Origin: an uncultured bacterium
Lineage (GTDB): Bacteria > Vulcanimicrobiota > Xenobia > Xenobiales > Xenobiaceae
NCBI GenBank assembly: GCA_934644775.1
Contig: CAKUDB010000009.1
Span: forward strand, 1 to 64,000
Direction: 5' to 3'
DNA length: 64,000 nt
Part shown: in pieces, positions 54,121 to 62,358 of the stretch
Numbering within the stretch: the stretch's first letter is position 1
How the letters are laid out: the number at the start of each line of letters is the position of its first letter
Program-made: the position numbers and the translations under genes
Notes under the pieces: model-generated
Told to the model about the DNA's origin: nothing
The model's database searches: none
The model's input: only the letters and a program-made list of their open reading frames with translations

Positions 54121-54723
54121 ATGTCTATAAATTCAGTAAATTCTTTTGCCAATACTTACAGCACTTCCGCTCCCGTATATAGCAAAGAAACGACTAATAC
54201 TGAAGCTGCCGCTGTTCAGGCCGAGCCGCAGGAAATGTTCGCTTTGAGCGAGCAAAGCGAAGAGCCCGCTCCTCAGAAGCCTAACTTTGCTACTCGCGTA
54301 GTCCGCAACGCTGCTGGTGTTGTCACTGGAGCGATCGGTGCTGCCGCTGGCGCTACCAAGGGTGGTTTAGTAGGCGCTGCTAAAGGCAAAGTCAGTATTT
54401 CTCACGACGCTAAAGTTGTTATGCAGGCTATCGGTGCTTCTGCTGGTTTGGTAGCCGGATTGGCTATTGCCGGTACTGTGGCTGGGCCTATTGCCTTGGT
54501 CGGCGGTTTAATTGCCGGTCCTTTGGTTGGCTCTATGGCTGGCGGCATGGTCGGCGGCGCTGTTGAAGGTCTCGGCTCGGCTCTGGTTGGTGCTGGTCCG
54601 GGTGCTGTCAATGGGGCCAAGAAGGGCTTCGATATTGGTCGCACCGTAATCGACAAGATCGTAGCTAAAGAAGCTCCCGCTCCCCAAGAGCAAGCTCCCG
54701 CTTCCGAAGAAAAAGTCGGCTAG
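54121..54723 (+). CDS. Glycine-zipper membrane-associated protein
   Basis: A 200-residue protein. Residues ~65-170 are a hydrophobic Gly/Ala-rich zone with GxxxG repeats (GAIGAAAGATKGG, GGLIAGPLVGSMAGGMVGGAV), like glycine-zipper proteins that pack in membranes. A ~55-residue polar N terminus and a Pro/Glu tail flank it. A strong AGGAGG precedes it. Function unknown; the family includes outer-membrane and toxin-like members. Confidence 0.68.
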   Translation: MSINSVNSFANTYSTSAPVYSKETTNTEAAAVQAEPQEMFALSEQSEEPAPQKPNFATRVVRNAAGVVTGAIGAAAGATKGGLVGAAKGKVSISHDAKVVMQAIGASAGLVAGLAIAGTVAGPIALVGGLIAGPLVGSMAGGMVGGAVEGLGSALVGAGPGAVNGAKKGFDIGRTVIDKIVAKEAPAPQEQAPASEEKVG

Positions 54724-54751
54724 TCTTTCCTAACCTATTTTCGCTATAAGT

Positions 54752-54781
54752 CCCCCACCTTTTAGGTAGGGGGCTTTTTTG
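54752..54781 (+). terminator. Terminator after the glycine-zipper gene
   Basis: CCCCCACC pairs with GGTAGGGGG (one bulged A) around TTTTA, followed by CTTTTTTG. Confidence 0.9.
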
Positions 54782-54809
54782 TTTCGGTAAAAAATCGCCC
54801 GCATTTAAG

Positions 54810-55610
54810 TTAAGTTTGGCTTACTTTTTTGGCAGTTATAGTTGCAGCTAAGAAAAGGCAAACTACCGCTGTAATAGTAGCGCTAGTAGGCAAGTCGTAT
54901 TGTACCGATAAAGCTACTCCCAAACCAACTGAAATTAGGGCTGAAATTAAAGAATAGAGGCAGACTATATTCAAGCGCTGGCTTAAAGATAAACCTATTA
55001 AAGGGGGGACGATCAGCATAGCAAAAACTAGCAAGGCACCGGCGCTATGGATAGCTACAGCAATAGCTAAGCCTACAGTAAAGTAAAAAAGCCAGTTCCA
55101 AAACTTAACATTATAACCTAAGGCTTGAGCCATCATGGGATCGAAAGCCGTCAGCATAAATTGCTTAAAAAATAGCATATTTATAACTATAATAAAGATC
55201 AATGAGGCCGCCATTAAGTAAATATCGGTCGAATTGACGGCCAAGACGTTGCCAAATAGTAAACTAAGCATATCGCCGTCAGCATGGGGAGCCAAAGCAA
55301 TAAAGAGTACAGCCATCGCTCCGGCTGCTACATAAGCGCTGCCGATAAGCCCTTCAGAGGGTAGGTCGCGTTTATGGTCTTTGGCAAAAAAAGTGACGCC
55401 GCCCAACATAAGTAGTATCGCGCCCAAGTTGCAAGGGATATTGATTAAACCGCTTAGAGCTACGCCGGCGGCAGCTAGTTGAGAAAGGGCCACTCCTACA
55501 AAAGTAATGCGGCGCAATACGACAAACACGCCTAGATAAGCGGTCATTAAGGCGGTTAGCGAAGCTGAGAGCCAAGCTAGAGTTGTAAAATCTAAATTAT
55601 CTAAGGCCAT
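54810..55610 (-). CDS. znuB: Zinc ABC transporter, permease
   Basis: A 266-residue permease of the ABC-3 (ZnuB/MntB) family with about eight membrane segments (TALMTAYLGVFVVLRRITFVGVALSQLAAAG is a family signature, split as AYLGVFVVLRRITFVG). It forms the channel for the ZnuA-delivered metal. It lies 3 bases after znuC. Last gene of the operon. Confidence 0.93.
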   Translation of the reverse strand: MALDNLDFTTLAWLSASLTALMTAYLGVFVVLRRITFVGVALSQLAAAGVALSGLINIPCNLGAILLMLGGVTFFAKDHKRDLPSEGLIGSAYVAAGAMAVLFIALAPHADGDMLSLLFGNVLAVNSTDIYLMAASLIFIIVINMLFFKQFMLTAFDPMMAQALGYNVKFWNWLFYFTVGLAIAVAIHSAGALLVFAMLIVPPLIGLSLSQRLNIVCLYSLISALISVGLGVALSVQYDLPTSATITAVVCLFLAATITAKKVSQT

Positions 55611-55613
55611 TTT

Positions 55614-56396
55614 TTATCTCGATTCAGAGGAAGGTTCTGTTGGGGTGGAAGGCTGGGGCCACAAGATCGGACGCCTATACAGTTGGCTTAAATATTGGGA
55701 AGTAAATACTTCTTCGGGTTGGCCCCAACTAATGGTAGTATGTCCGTTTTCGCCAACATGGAAAATGCCTACTGTTTGGGCATGTTTAGCTACTATTTCC
55801 AGCATGTGAGTAACTATTATGACGGTTAAGCCCCTTTGGTGGAGGCGATCAATAATCTCCAAGGTATCCTGGCTGGCCCCTAAATCCATACCGTTAGTAG
55901 GTTCATCTAAAAGAAGGATCTGGGGTTGAGAAGCTAGAGCGCGGGCCATAAGTACCCTTTGGAGTTGACCGCCAGACAGGGCGCTGATATGCTCTTGAGC
56001 CCAGGCAAGCAAATTTACTTGCTCCAAAGCTTCATTTACAGCTTGGCGATCTTTAGCTGAGGGCCAGAAGCCAGGGCCCATTTGGGCGTAGCGTCCCATA
56101 AGCACAGTTTCAAAGACTGAAAGCGGATAGGTCGTTTCTAAAGTTTGATGCTGCGGCATATAGCCTAAATGCTCCAAACGCTGGCTGGGTTGACCTTGGG
56201 CGTTAAAGAACTTTATTTGACCGCTTAAAGGCTTTAAAGCGCCTACCAAACCTTTTAGCAAAGTGGATTTACCCACCCCGTTGGAGCCTACCAAACCAAT
56301 ATATTTCCCTCTTTCTAAGGAAAAATTGAGCCCTTCTAAAATTGGCTTTTTGGTATAGCCCAGACTTACTTGGTTAAATTCGGCAAATTTGGACAT
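55614..56396 (-). CDS. znuC: Zinc ABC transporter, ATPase
   Basis: A 260-residue ATPase: Walker A GSNGVGKST, signature LSGGQLQR, Walker B ILLLDEPTNGMD and H-loop VTHML. It powers uptake through ZnuB. It follows znuA by one base. Confidence 0.94.
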   Translation of the reverse strand: MSKFAEFNQVSLGYTKKPILEGLNFSLERGKYIGLVGSNGVGKSTLLKGLVGALKPLSGQIKFFNAQGQPSQRLEHLGYMPQHQTLETTYPLSVFETVLMGRYAQMGPGFWPSAKDRQAVNEALEQVNLLAWAQEHISALSGGQLQRVLMARALASQPQILLLDEPTNGMDLGASQDTLEIIDRLHQRGLTVIIVTHMLEIVAKHAQTVGIFHVGENGHTTISWGQPEEVFTSQYLSQLYRRPILWPQPSTPTEPSSESR

Positions 56397-56397
56397 A

Positions 56398-57324
56398 TTA
56401 TTGTAAAGCCTTTACTAAATTTCTGACGTTATAGTCCATCATTTCAATATAGGTAGCAGTGCCTGGCATACTTCCTGGTTGAATGGGCAACTTTAAGCTT
56501 TGGGCACCAGCTTTTTGGGCCACCGATTTAGGTAAATTGTCCGGATACCAAGGCTCGTAGACGATAACTTTAGCTTGGGAAGTTTTCATAATATTGACTA
56601 ATTCGTTAAGCTGACGGCTGGAAGGAGAAATACCCGGTTTAGGCTCGATATGGCCGCAAACTTTCAATCCGAAATGGACGGTAAAATAAGTCCAGGTACT
56701 GTGATAAGTGACGATATTTTTACCTGCATACGGTTTAAGCATAGCTTTCCAGCGTTTATCTGCTTGGTCAAGGGCGTACCAGTAAGTGCGGTAATTTTTA
56801 TCATAAATGGCCGAACCGTTAGGATCGAGCCGTTTCAAAAAGGCTGTAATAGTTCTGGCCACATGTTTTACGTTTGTAGGGCTAAGCGTATAATGGGGGT
56901 TGCCGTCAGGATGGGCGTCGCCGCGAGAGCGATCTATTTTTCCGGTAGGTTTTTCCAAAACTTTAATACCGGTTGCCGCTTCCAAAAAGTTAGGCTGGCC
57001 GGGCAAAATTTTGGGATTGCGAGCTCCGCGCAGCAAAGCCGGAGCCCAGCCTATTTCCAAAGAAAGGCCAGTTTCGATAAAGGCGTCAGCTTTTTGTAAA
57101 GTGCGCAAATAGCTAGGTTTTGTTTCTACAAAATGGGGATCTTGACCGTCGCGGGCTATACAAGTAACTTTTACCCGCGAGCCGCCAACATTGCGTACTA
57201 TGTCAGCTAGATCTTGGGTTGTCACTACCACATTTAAAGGGGTATCGGCCCAAACTGGATAAATGCTGGAAATTAAAAGGAACAAGGCTGCCAATGTAAG
57301 GCAGTAAAAACGGATTTTAGACAT
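56398..57324 (-). CDS. znuA: Zinc-binding periplasmic protein
   Basis: A 308-residue cluster-9 binding protein. A signal peptide ends near VWA. Metal ligands are readable: His in DPHFVETKP, His in GNPHYTLSP, His in TYHSTWTYF and an acidic residue in IVYEPWYPD. A short His/Asp loop (RGDAHPDGNPH) stands before the second ligand. The context of an outer-membrane protein and ZnuBC favours zinc over manganese. Confidence 0.92.
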   Translation of the reverse strand: MSKIRFYCLTLAALFLLISSIYPVWADTPLNVVVTTQDLADIVRNVGGSRVKVTCIARDGQDPHFVETKPSYLRTLQKADAFIETGLSLEIGWAPALLRGARNPKILPGQPNFLEAATGIKVLEKPTGKIDRSRGDAHPDGNPHYTLSPTNVKHVARTITAFLKRLDPNGSAIYDKNYRTYWYALDQADKRWKAMLKPYAGKNIVTYHSTWTYFTVHFGLKVCGHIEPKPGISPSSRQLNELVNIMKTSQAKVIVYEPWYPDNLPKSVAQKAGAQSLKLPIQPGSMPGTATYIEMMDYNVRNLVKALQ

Positions 57325-57355
57325 ATATTTACTCCTTAAGCTCTAATAAAAAAAA

Positions 57356-58978
57356 CTAATATTTATGGGCACCGTGAGGGCCGATTACTACATTCCATTG
57401 CAGCAACAATTCATTGTAGCTAGGTTGCCAACTGGGGGAAGTGTGATTAAATTGCAAGCGGATAGAATTCCATTCGTTGGCGATATATTCGGCAAAAGCA
57501 GAAGTGCGGCGAGTGATGCCCTTGTCTACTAGGGGAGAATCGGCCTGATCGTAGCGAGCCCCTAAACGGAAATTGCGATTGAAGCGGTAAGCTAAATATG
57601 TGTACCAGCCGCTCAAATTTTTGTCTTTAAGCAAATAGTCATGACTATGTCCATCTGTGTCTAGAGCCTTCTCGTCTTCATGATCTTTATAAGATTGATG
57701 GGCTTGCATATATTCGCTACGCCAAACTAATTCACGGTAAGGATCGGAAGATGGGCTCCATTTTAGGGTCAAATCGGCCCCGTTTAGAGAGGAAGAGCGT
57801 ACCGACTCGCTATCTATAGAAGAGCTGGCATGGGATAGACCCAATGTTAGGGTGGTGTCGTCATTTAGTTCGGCCATATTCTCCCAACGGGCGCTAAAGA
57901 GCGGGTTGTGCTTGCCTTCATTGGAAAAAAGGGCGAACTCTTCCTCGTGTTCGCTTTCTTCGTCGTGGCTGTGGAGGTGAGCTCCGGTGCGACTACTAAC
58001 TGAAACGGTAGCTTTGGAATACCAGGAAGTAGGTAAGAGCCAAGATAACTCTACTCCGGGAGTAGCCAAGCCCTCTTCACCCAAAAACTCACTGTAAGGC
58101 AAAGGGCGATCGATTTGGGGCAAAACGTGGGTATGGGTTGAATTTAAAGCCCCCAACTCTTGGCGCATCTTACCAGCTCGCAATTGTAAACCGCCAGTTA
58201 AGCCCATATAACGAATAAAAGCTTCTTCCAATTCCGGGCTTTCATCATGATGGGCGGCAAAAGTTGCTTCCAAATGGGTCGAAGGATCGACCGGAGCAGC
58301 AATATTTAACTCTGCTTCCTGAATAAAGAAGGTGTTTTTGGTGTCGCTCTCTTTAGCTCCGCCTAATTGGCCTCCACCCAATAAAATTAAGGATATATTA
58401 GGATTTAAGTCTGGTTGCTGTCCGCTGGCTTGAGCGGTAGCTTCTTGAGGAGCTTCCGAAGCTGACGGCGGTTCTGGCCCTAGGTCTTCAGTCTCTTCAT
58501 TCTCTTGAGCTAAGTCGCTGGGATTGTTTTGTTCGGTTGGTTCGTCTGTATTAGGTTTATCCACTTGGGCAGAGGTCTGGAATGGATTGAGCCTTGTTTC
58601 GTCTGGGGCAACGGTCGTTTGGGCTGGTCTAGCTAAAGGGGCCGAAGGCTCGTTCGGGGCTATTGGCTCTGCTAATTGCTGTTTCGCTTGTTTTAGCTCC
58701 TCAATTTGTGAGCGCATATCGTCAATTTGGAGCTGTTGTTCTTTTATAAGTTTGCTTTGCTCTTCTAGGAGGCGCTGTTGCTGGTGAAAAAGTTCTGGCA
58801 ATTCATTCAAAGAATGATTATGTCCGCCGCTGCAACTAGCTTTTGATTCTGAAGTTTCGCTTATAGACGTATTAGCAGTTGGGCATAAAGTTTCGGCTTT
58901 AACTGTAGTTGGAAAGGCACACGCCAAGGTACAGCTAACTAAACTTACGCCCAGTAGGTGTAAGGCAAATTTATTCAA
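57356..58978 (-). CDS. Outer-membrane barrel protein with coiled coil and His-rich loops, zinc operon
   Basis: A 540-residue exported protein. After the signal peptide (ends near VKA) is a Cys/His stretch (CSGGHNH), a coiled coil (~65-105, EQSKLIKEQQLQIDDMRSQI), a Pro/Gln linker (~105-190), then a barrel of ~340 residues built of alternating strands. Loops are rich in His and Glu (HSHDEESEHEEEF, DGHSHDY). The last residues (WNVVIGPHGAHKY) do not end in the usual aromatic. The operon position suggests zinc entry through the outer membrane. It would be the only outer-membrane part of this operon. Confidence 0.8.
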   Translation of the reverse strand: MNKFALHLLGVSLVSCTLACAFPTTVKAETLCPTANTSISETSESKASCSGGHNHSLNELPELFHQQQRLLEEQSKLIKEQQLQIDDMRSQIEELKQAKQQLAEPIAPNEPSAPLARPAQTTVAPDETRLNPFQTSAQVDKPNTDEPTEQNNPSDLAQENEETEDLGPEPPSASEAPQEATAQASGQQPDLNPNISLILLGGGQLGGAKESDTKNTFFIQEAELNIAAPVDPSTHLEATFAAHHDESPELEEAFIRYMGLTGGLQLRAGKMRQELGALNSTHTHVLPQIDRPLPYSEFLGEEGLATPGVELSWLLPTSWYSKATVSVSSRTGAHLHSHDEESEHEEEFALFSNEGKHNPLFSARWENMAELNDDTTLTLGLSHASSSIDSESVRSSSLNGADLTLKWSPSSDPYRELVWRSEYMQAHQSYKDHEDEKALDTDGHSHDYLLKDKNLSGWYTYLAYRFNRNFRLGARYDQADSPLVDKGITRRTSAFAEYIANEWNSIRLQFNHTSPSWQPSYNELLLQWNVVIGPHGAHKY

Positions 58979-59021
58979 TTTTATCTCCTATTTGCTTAAA
59001 AAATAGAAAAGGGGCCTAACT

Positions 59022-59438
59022 TTAAGCAAATAGATGAGGTGGGGCTCGTCCCCAACGATCTGTCGAATATATATTAGTTAGCGGAAAAGGGGGAAATGGT
59101 GGGGAAGTTATCTCAAAGTCCGCCCAGCTAAGCAACAATAAGCCACAATTGTACAGACTTAATTCGATTAGCTGCTGACAAGAATGGCATTCACTAAAAT
59201 CGCTCTTATCAGAACTTTCCAAGTGAACCCTATTCTCATAGTGGGGACAGAAAGAGGCTTCGTCATAAAATTGAATTTGACAATATTTAGATACGTCGGC
59301 AGAAAAATGGTGATGGCCATGAGGATGGAACCAAGCTAACCCTTGGGCCATAATAAAGACGACTACAACCCATAAAGCCCACAACTGCCAATATTTGTTG
59401 GGCTCCTTTGCGTAGATATGTCGCTCCGTCTTTGACAT
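59022..59438 (-). CDS. Small His-rich membrane protein, first gene of the zinc operon
   Basis: A 138-residue protein with one membrane segment (~20-38) followed by HPHGHHHFSADVSKYC, several Cys (CPHYEN, CHSCQQ), and a C terminus DRWGRAPPHLFA that resembles the RGPP end of DUF2946-type proteins. It is the first gene after the zinc promoter. It could help metal capture at the cytoplasmic membrane; function unknown. Confidence 0.72.
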   Translation of the reverse strand: MSKTERHIYAKEPNKYWQLWALWVVVVFIMAQGLAWFHPHGHHHFSADVSKYCQIQFYDEASFCPHYENRVHLESSDKSDFSECHSCQQLIELSLYNCGLLLLSWADFEITSPPFPPFPLTNIYSTDRWGRAPPHLFA

Positions 59439-59479
59439 TGGTAAAAATCAGTCGTCTAAATTAACTAAAACTGAGTACA

Positions 59480-59508
59480 ATAGTAGAACCTGGATCTTAA
59501 ATTGTCAA
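59480..59508 (-). promoter_or_regulatory. Consensus promoter of the zinc operon
   Basis: On the minus strand TTGACA (plus 59503-59508), a 17-base spacer and TACTAT (plus 59480-59485) form a near-perfect sigma-70 promoter, about 42 bases upstream of the first gene. Confidence 0.85.
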
Positions 59509-59524
59509 TGATAATGAAATATCA
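59509..59524. promoter_or_regulatory. Fur/Zur-like palindrome abutting the zinc promoter
   Basis: TGATAATGAAATATCA has perfect TGATA/TATCA arms six bases apart. It directly touches the -35 hexamer. Fur-family repressors recognise TGATAAT-type half sites (usually five bases apart). In this context Zur is the likeliest ligand. Confidence 0.6.
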
Positions 59525-59670
59525 AAACCAATAACAATAGGCAAGAGGAGCGGCTAACTAAGTTGCTTGTAGTTATAAATATGGCTTGCTCCATAGTCTA
59601 AGAAAAATTTTGTGCAAAAAAGTGCTTTTTTCTGTAGGGTAAAAGCGTTTAAGTATTAAATAGTAGGCTT

Positions 59671-60921
59671 ATGAAGACTGTAGCAATGTTGTTAGCCGGT
59701 GGGGAGGGCTCACGACTCACCGTCCTCTCTGAGAAGAGGGCTAAGCCCGCCGTTCCTTTTGCCGGAAAGTTCCGTATTATCGATTTTACTTTGTCCAACT
59801 GTGTCAACAGTGGCATCAATACTGTAGGCGTACTCACTCAGTATCGCCCTCATAGCCTTTCCGATCATATCGGTATTGGCAAGCCTTGGAATTTAGACCG
59901 CAACCGAGGCGGAGTGCGCATTTTGCCTCCTTACCAAGAGCGCGGAGGCCAACACTGGTATGCCGGCACAGCCGATGCTATCTATCAAAATTTAGGCTTT
60001 ATCGAAAATAATAATGCCGATTTGGTATTGATCTTGTCTGGAGATCATATCTATAAAATGGACTATAATGCCATGATCGAGGCCCATATAGCCAATCATG
60101 CCGACCTTACTGTAGCAGTAATGCCTGTTCCTATCGAGGAAACTCATCGCTTCGGTATTATGGTTGTCGACGATCAAGGGCGTATTACCGAATTTTACGA
60201 AAAGCCCAAAGAGCGCGACAAAGGCAACTTAGCTTCTATGGGTATCTATGTCTTTAATGCCGATATTTTAGCTGAACGCCTAAAAGAAGATCCCGGCGTC
60301 AAAGTCGATTTTGGTAAAGATATTATTCCTTCTATGGTAGAGCGTGGCGACCGCGTCTTCAGCTACCGCTTTGAGGGCTACTGGGTCGATGTAGGTACTA
60401 TCGATTCTTATTGGAATACCAACTTAGAGCTCCTTAAAGAGGGCCACGGGCTCGATCTTTACTCTAATAAGTTCCCCATTATGACCCTTTCCGAAGAGCG
60501 TCCGGCCGTAAAGATTGGGCCGCAAGCTAAAGTAGAAAGTAGCTTACTTTCCAATGGTTGTGTCATTAGAGGAACCGTTATTAACAGCGTCCTTTCTCCT
60601 GGCGTTTATATTAGTCCCGGTGCGGTAGTCCAAAATTCTGTACTTATGAATGATACTTGGGTAGGCCCTGGCGCTCGTTTAGATAAGTTAGTTCTCGATA
60701 AGCGCGTAGTAGTCGGAGCTGGAGCCCAAGTTGGCATTGGTGACGAGAGTGTAGCCAACGAAGAGATGCCCGATAAATTGTTTGCCGGTATAACCGTTGT
60801 CGGTAAAGATTCCATTATTCCCGAAGGTGCCAAAATTGGGCGTAACGTTTTGATTGGGATCAATCGTGAAGAAAAAGATTACCCTGAAGACGGAATTGTG
60901 GGTGACGGCAAGAGCATCTAG
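59671..60921 (+). CDS. glgC: Glucose-1-phosphate adenylyltransferase, catalytic subunit
   Basis: A 416-residue enzyme that makes ADP-glucose for glycogen. AGGEGSRL (Arg15) and RAKPAVPF (Lys25) are the catalytic N-terminal motif; LSGDHIYKMDY, EKPK and the beta-helix C terminus follow. It is a typical GlgC. The next gene is a non-catalytic copy 30 bases downstream. Confidence 0.94.
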   Translation: MKTVAMLLAGGEGSRLTVLSEKRAKPAVPFAGKFRIIDFTLSNCVNSGINTVGVLTQYRPHSLSDHIGIGKPWNLDRNRGGVRILPPYQERGGQHWYAGTADAIYQNLGFIENNNADLVLILSGDHIYKMDYNAMIEAHIANHADLTVAVMPVPIEETHRFGIMVVDDQGRITEFYEKPKERDKGNLASMGIYVFNADILAERLKEDPGVKVDFGKDIIPSMVERGDRVFSYRFEGYWVDVGTIDSYWNTNLELLKEGHGLDLYSNKFPIMTLSEERPAVKIGPQAKVESSLLSNGCVIRGTVINSVLSPGVYISPGAVVQNSVLMNDTWVGPGARLDKLVLDKRVVVGAGAQVGIGDESVANEEMPDKLFAGITVVGKDSIIPEGAKIGRNVLIGINREEKDYPEDGIVGDGKSI

Positions 60922-60951
60922 CTCTTCTATACCGAAACGAAGGAGCAAATT

Positions 60952-62214
60952 ATGTCTAACGCATTAGCAATGATTATGGCCGGAGGAGGTAGCCCTGGTT
61001 TAAGTGTGCTGACCGAAGTGCGCGCCGACGCTGCCGTAGAGTTTGCCGGCAAGTTCTGTCTGATCGACTTCCCCCTTTCCAATTGCGTAAACTCCGATAT
61101 ATATAATGTGGCCGTCTTAACTCAGTACCGTCCACAAACTTTAAATACCCATATCGGTACCGGCACCCCCTGGGATCTCGATCTTAACCAAGGTGGCGTC
61201 CATTTGCTGCAGCCTTACCGCGGTGGAGCTTATGGCGATTGGCAAAAAGGTACCGCCGACGCTGTGCGTCGCAATCTCGACTTCGTTATGGAGCAGAGCG
61301 AAGAATATGTATTGATCCTCTCGGGCGACCATATTTACTCTATGGATTATCGTCCTTTGATCAACGCTCATATAGCCAACAAGGCCGACGTAACTATTTG
61401 TGTGCGCAATGTAAATAGTTTTGAAACCCATCGCTACGGTATGCTTTTAGTGAGTAACGATCAGCGCGTTTATGGCTACGAAGAAAAGCCTAAGCGCTCG
61501 CGCAGTTGCTTGGCCAATATGGGTATTTACGTCTTCCGCAAGGATTTCTTAGTTAAAATTTTAACTGAGCATAACTTTAACGATTTCGGCCGCGACGTTT
61601 TGCCTTATGTAATTGCCAATCATCACCGTGTCTTTAGTTATTATTTCCCCGGTTATTGGGCCGATGTAGGCAATATTCAGTCCTATTGGGAAGCTAATAT
61701 GAGCCTTTTAGCTGAAGAGCCGGCTTTAGATCTTTACGATGCTGGTTGGATTATCCACACTCGCTCTATGGATCAGGCTCCGGTGCGCGTAGGTTCTATG
61801 GCCAAAGTGGCCGATAATATTTTATCTAACGGTTGTCAAGTTGATGGTGAAGTTAGTCACAGCGTAGTCTCTTCTGGTGTTATTATCGAAGAAGGTGCCG
61901 TAGTTAGAAACAGTATTTTAATGCGCAACGTCCACGTTAAAGCTGGTAGCCTTATCGATCGTTGTATTATTGATTGTGATTGTGTAATTGGTGAAGGCAG
62001 TCAAGTAGGCGTAGGTGACGATATTGTGCCTAATGGCGAAATGCCAAGCATTTTGAATACTGGCTTAACTGTCATAGGTAAGGGTCGCACTTTGGCTCCC
62101 GGCACAGTGGTAGGCCGTTCGGTAATTATCCATCCGGCCCACGGAGTACAGCGGGCCCCGGAAGTAACTGGAGAGATTGCCAGTGGTGCCAGCGTTGGTG
62201 AAGCCGAGCGCTAA
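60952..62214 (+). CDS. GlgC paralogue with lost catalytic residues, probable regulatory subunit
   Basis: A 420-residue sister of the previous protein along its whole length (QYRPQTLNTHIGTG, LSGDHIYSMDY, GYWADVGNIQSYW). Arg15 and Lys25 of GlgC are Gly16 (GGGSPGL) and Asp26 (VRADAAV) here. These two residues are the ones that separate catalytic from regulatory subunits in plant ADP-glucose pyrophosphorylase. It is longer than the GlgD of Firmicutes (~370 residues) and closer to GlgC. AAGGAG precedes it. The pair likely forms a heterotetramer. Confidence 0.85.
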   Translation: MSNALAMIMAGGGSPGLSVLTEVRADAAVEFAGKFCLIDFPLSNCVNSDIYNVAVLTQYRPQTLNTHIGTGTPWDLDLNQGGVHLLQPYRGGAYGDWQKGTADAVRRNLDFVMEQSEEYVLILSGDHIYSMDYRPLINAHIANKADVTICVRNVNSFETHRYGMLLVSNDQRVYGYEEKPKRSRSCLANMGIYVFRKDFLVKILTEHNFNDFGRDVLPYVIANHHRVFSYYFPGYWADVGNIQSYWEANMSLLAEEPALDLYDAGWIIHTRSMDQAPVRVGSMAKVADNILSNGCQVDGEVSHSVVSSGVIIEEGAVVRNSILMRNVHVKAGSLIDRCIIDCDCVIGEGSQVGVGDDIVPNGEMPSILNTGLTVIGKGRTLAPGTVVGRSVIIHPAHGVQRAPEVTGEIASGASVGEAER

Positions 62215-62273
62215 GTTTGGCTAAGCTTTAGCAAATTGGTTACGATTTAGCTTTTTGCTGGTTCGTTTGCAAG

Positions 62274-62316
62274 AAAAAAAGCCAAGTTCTTTCTTTTAAA
62301 AAGAGCTCGGCTTTTT
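62274..62316. terminator. Bidirectional terminator between glgC paralogue and MATE gene
   Basis: GCCAAGTTCTTT (62281-62292) pairs with AAAGAGCTCGGC (62300-62311), with an A-run before and TTTTTCTTT after. Confidence 0.88.
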
Positions 62317-62358
62317 CTTTATATAGGTTTAGCCTAGGGGGAGCTAAAGTAGCTTTGG

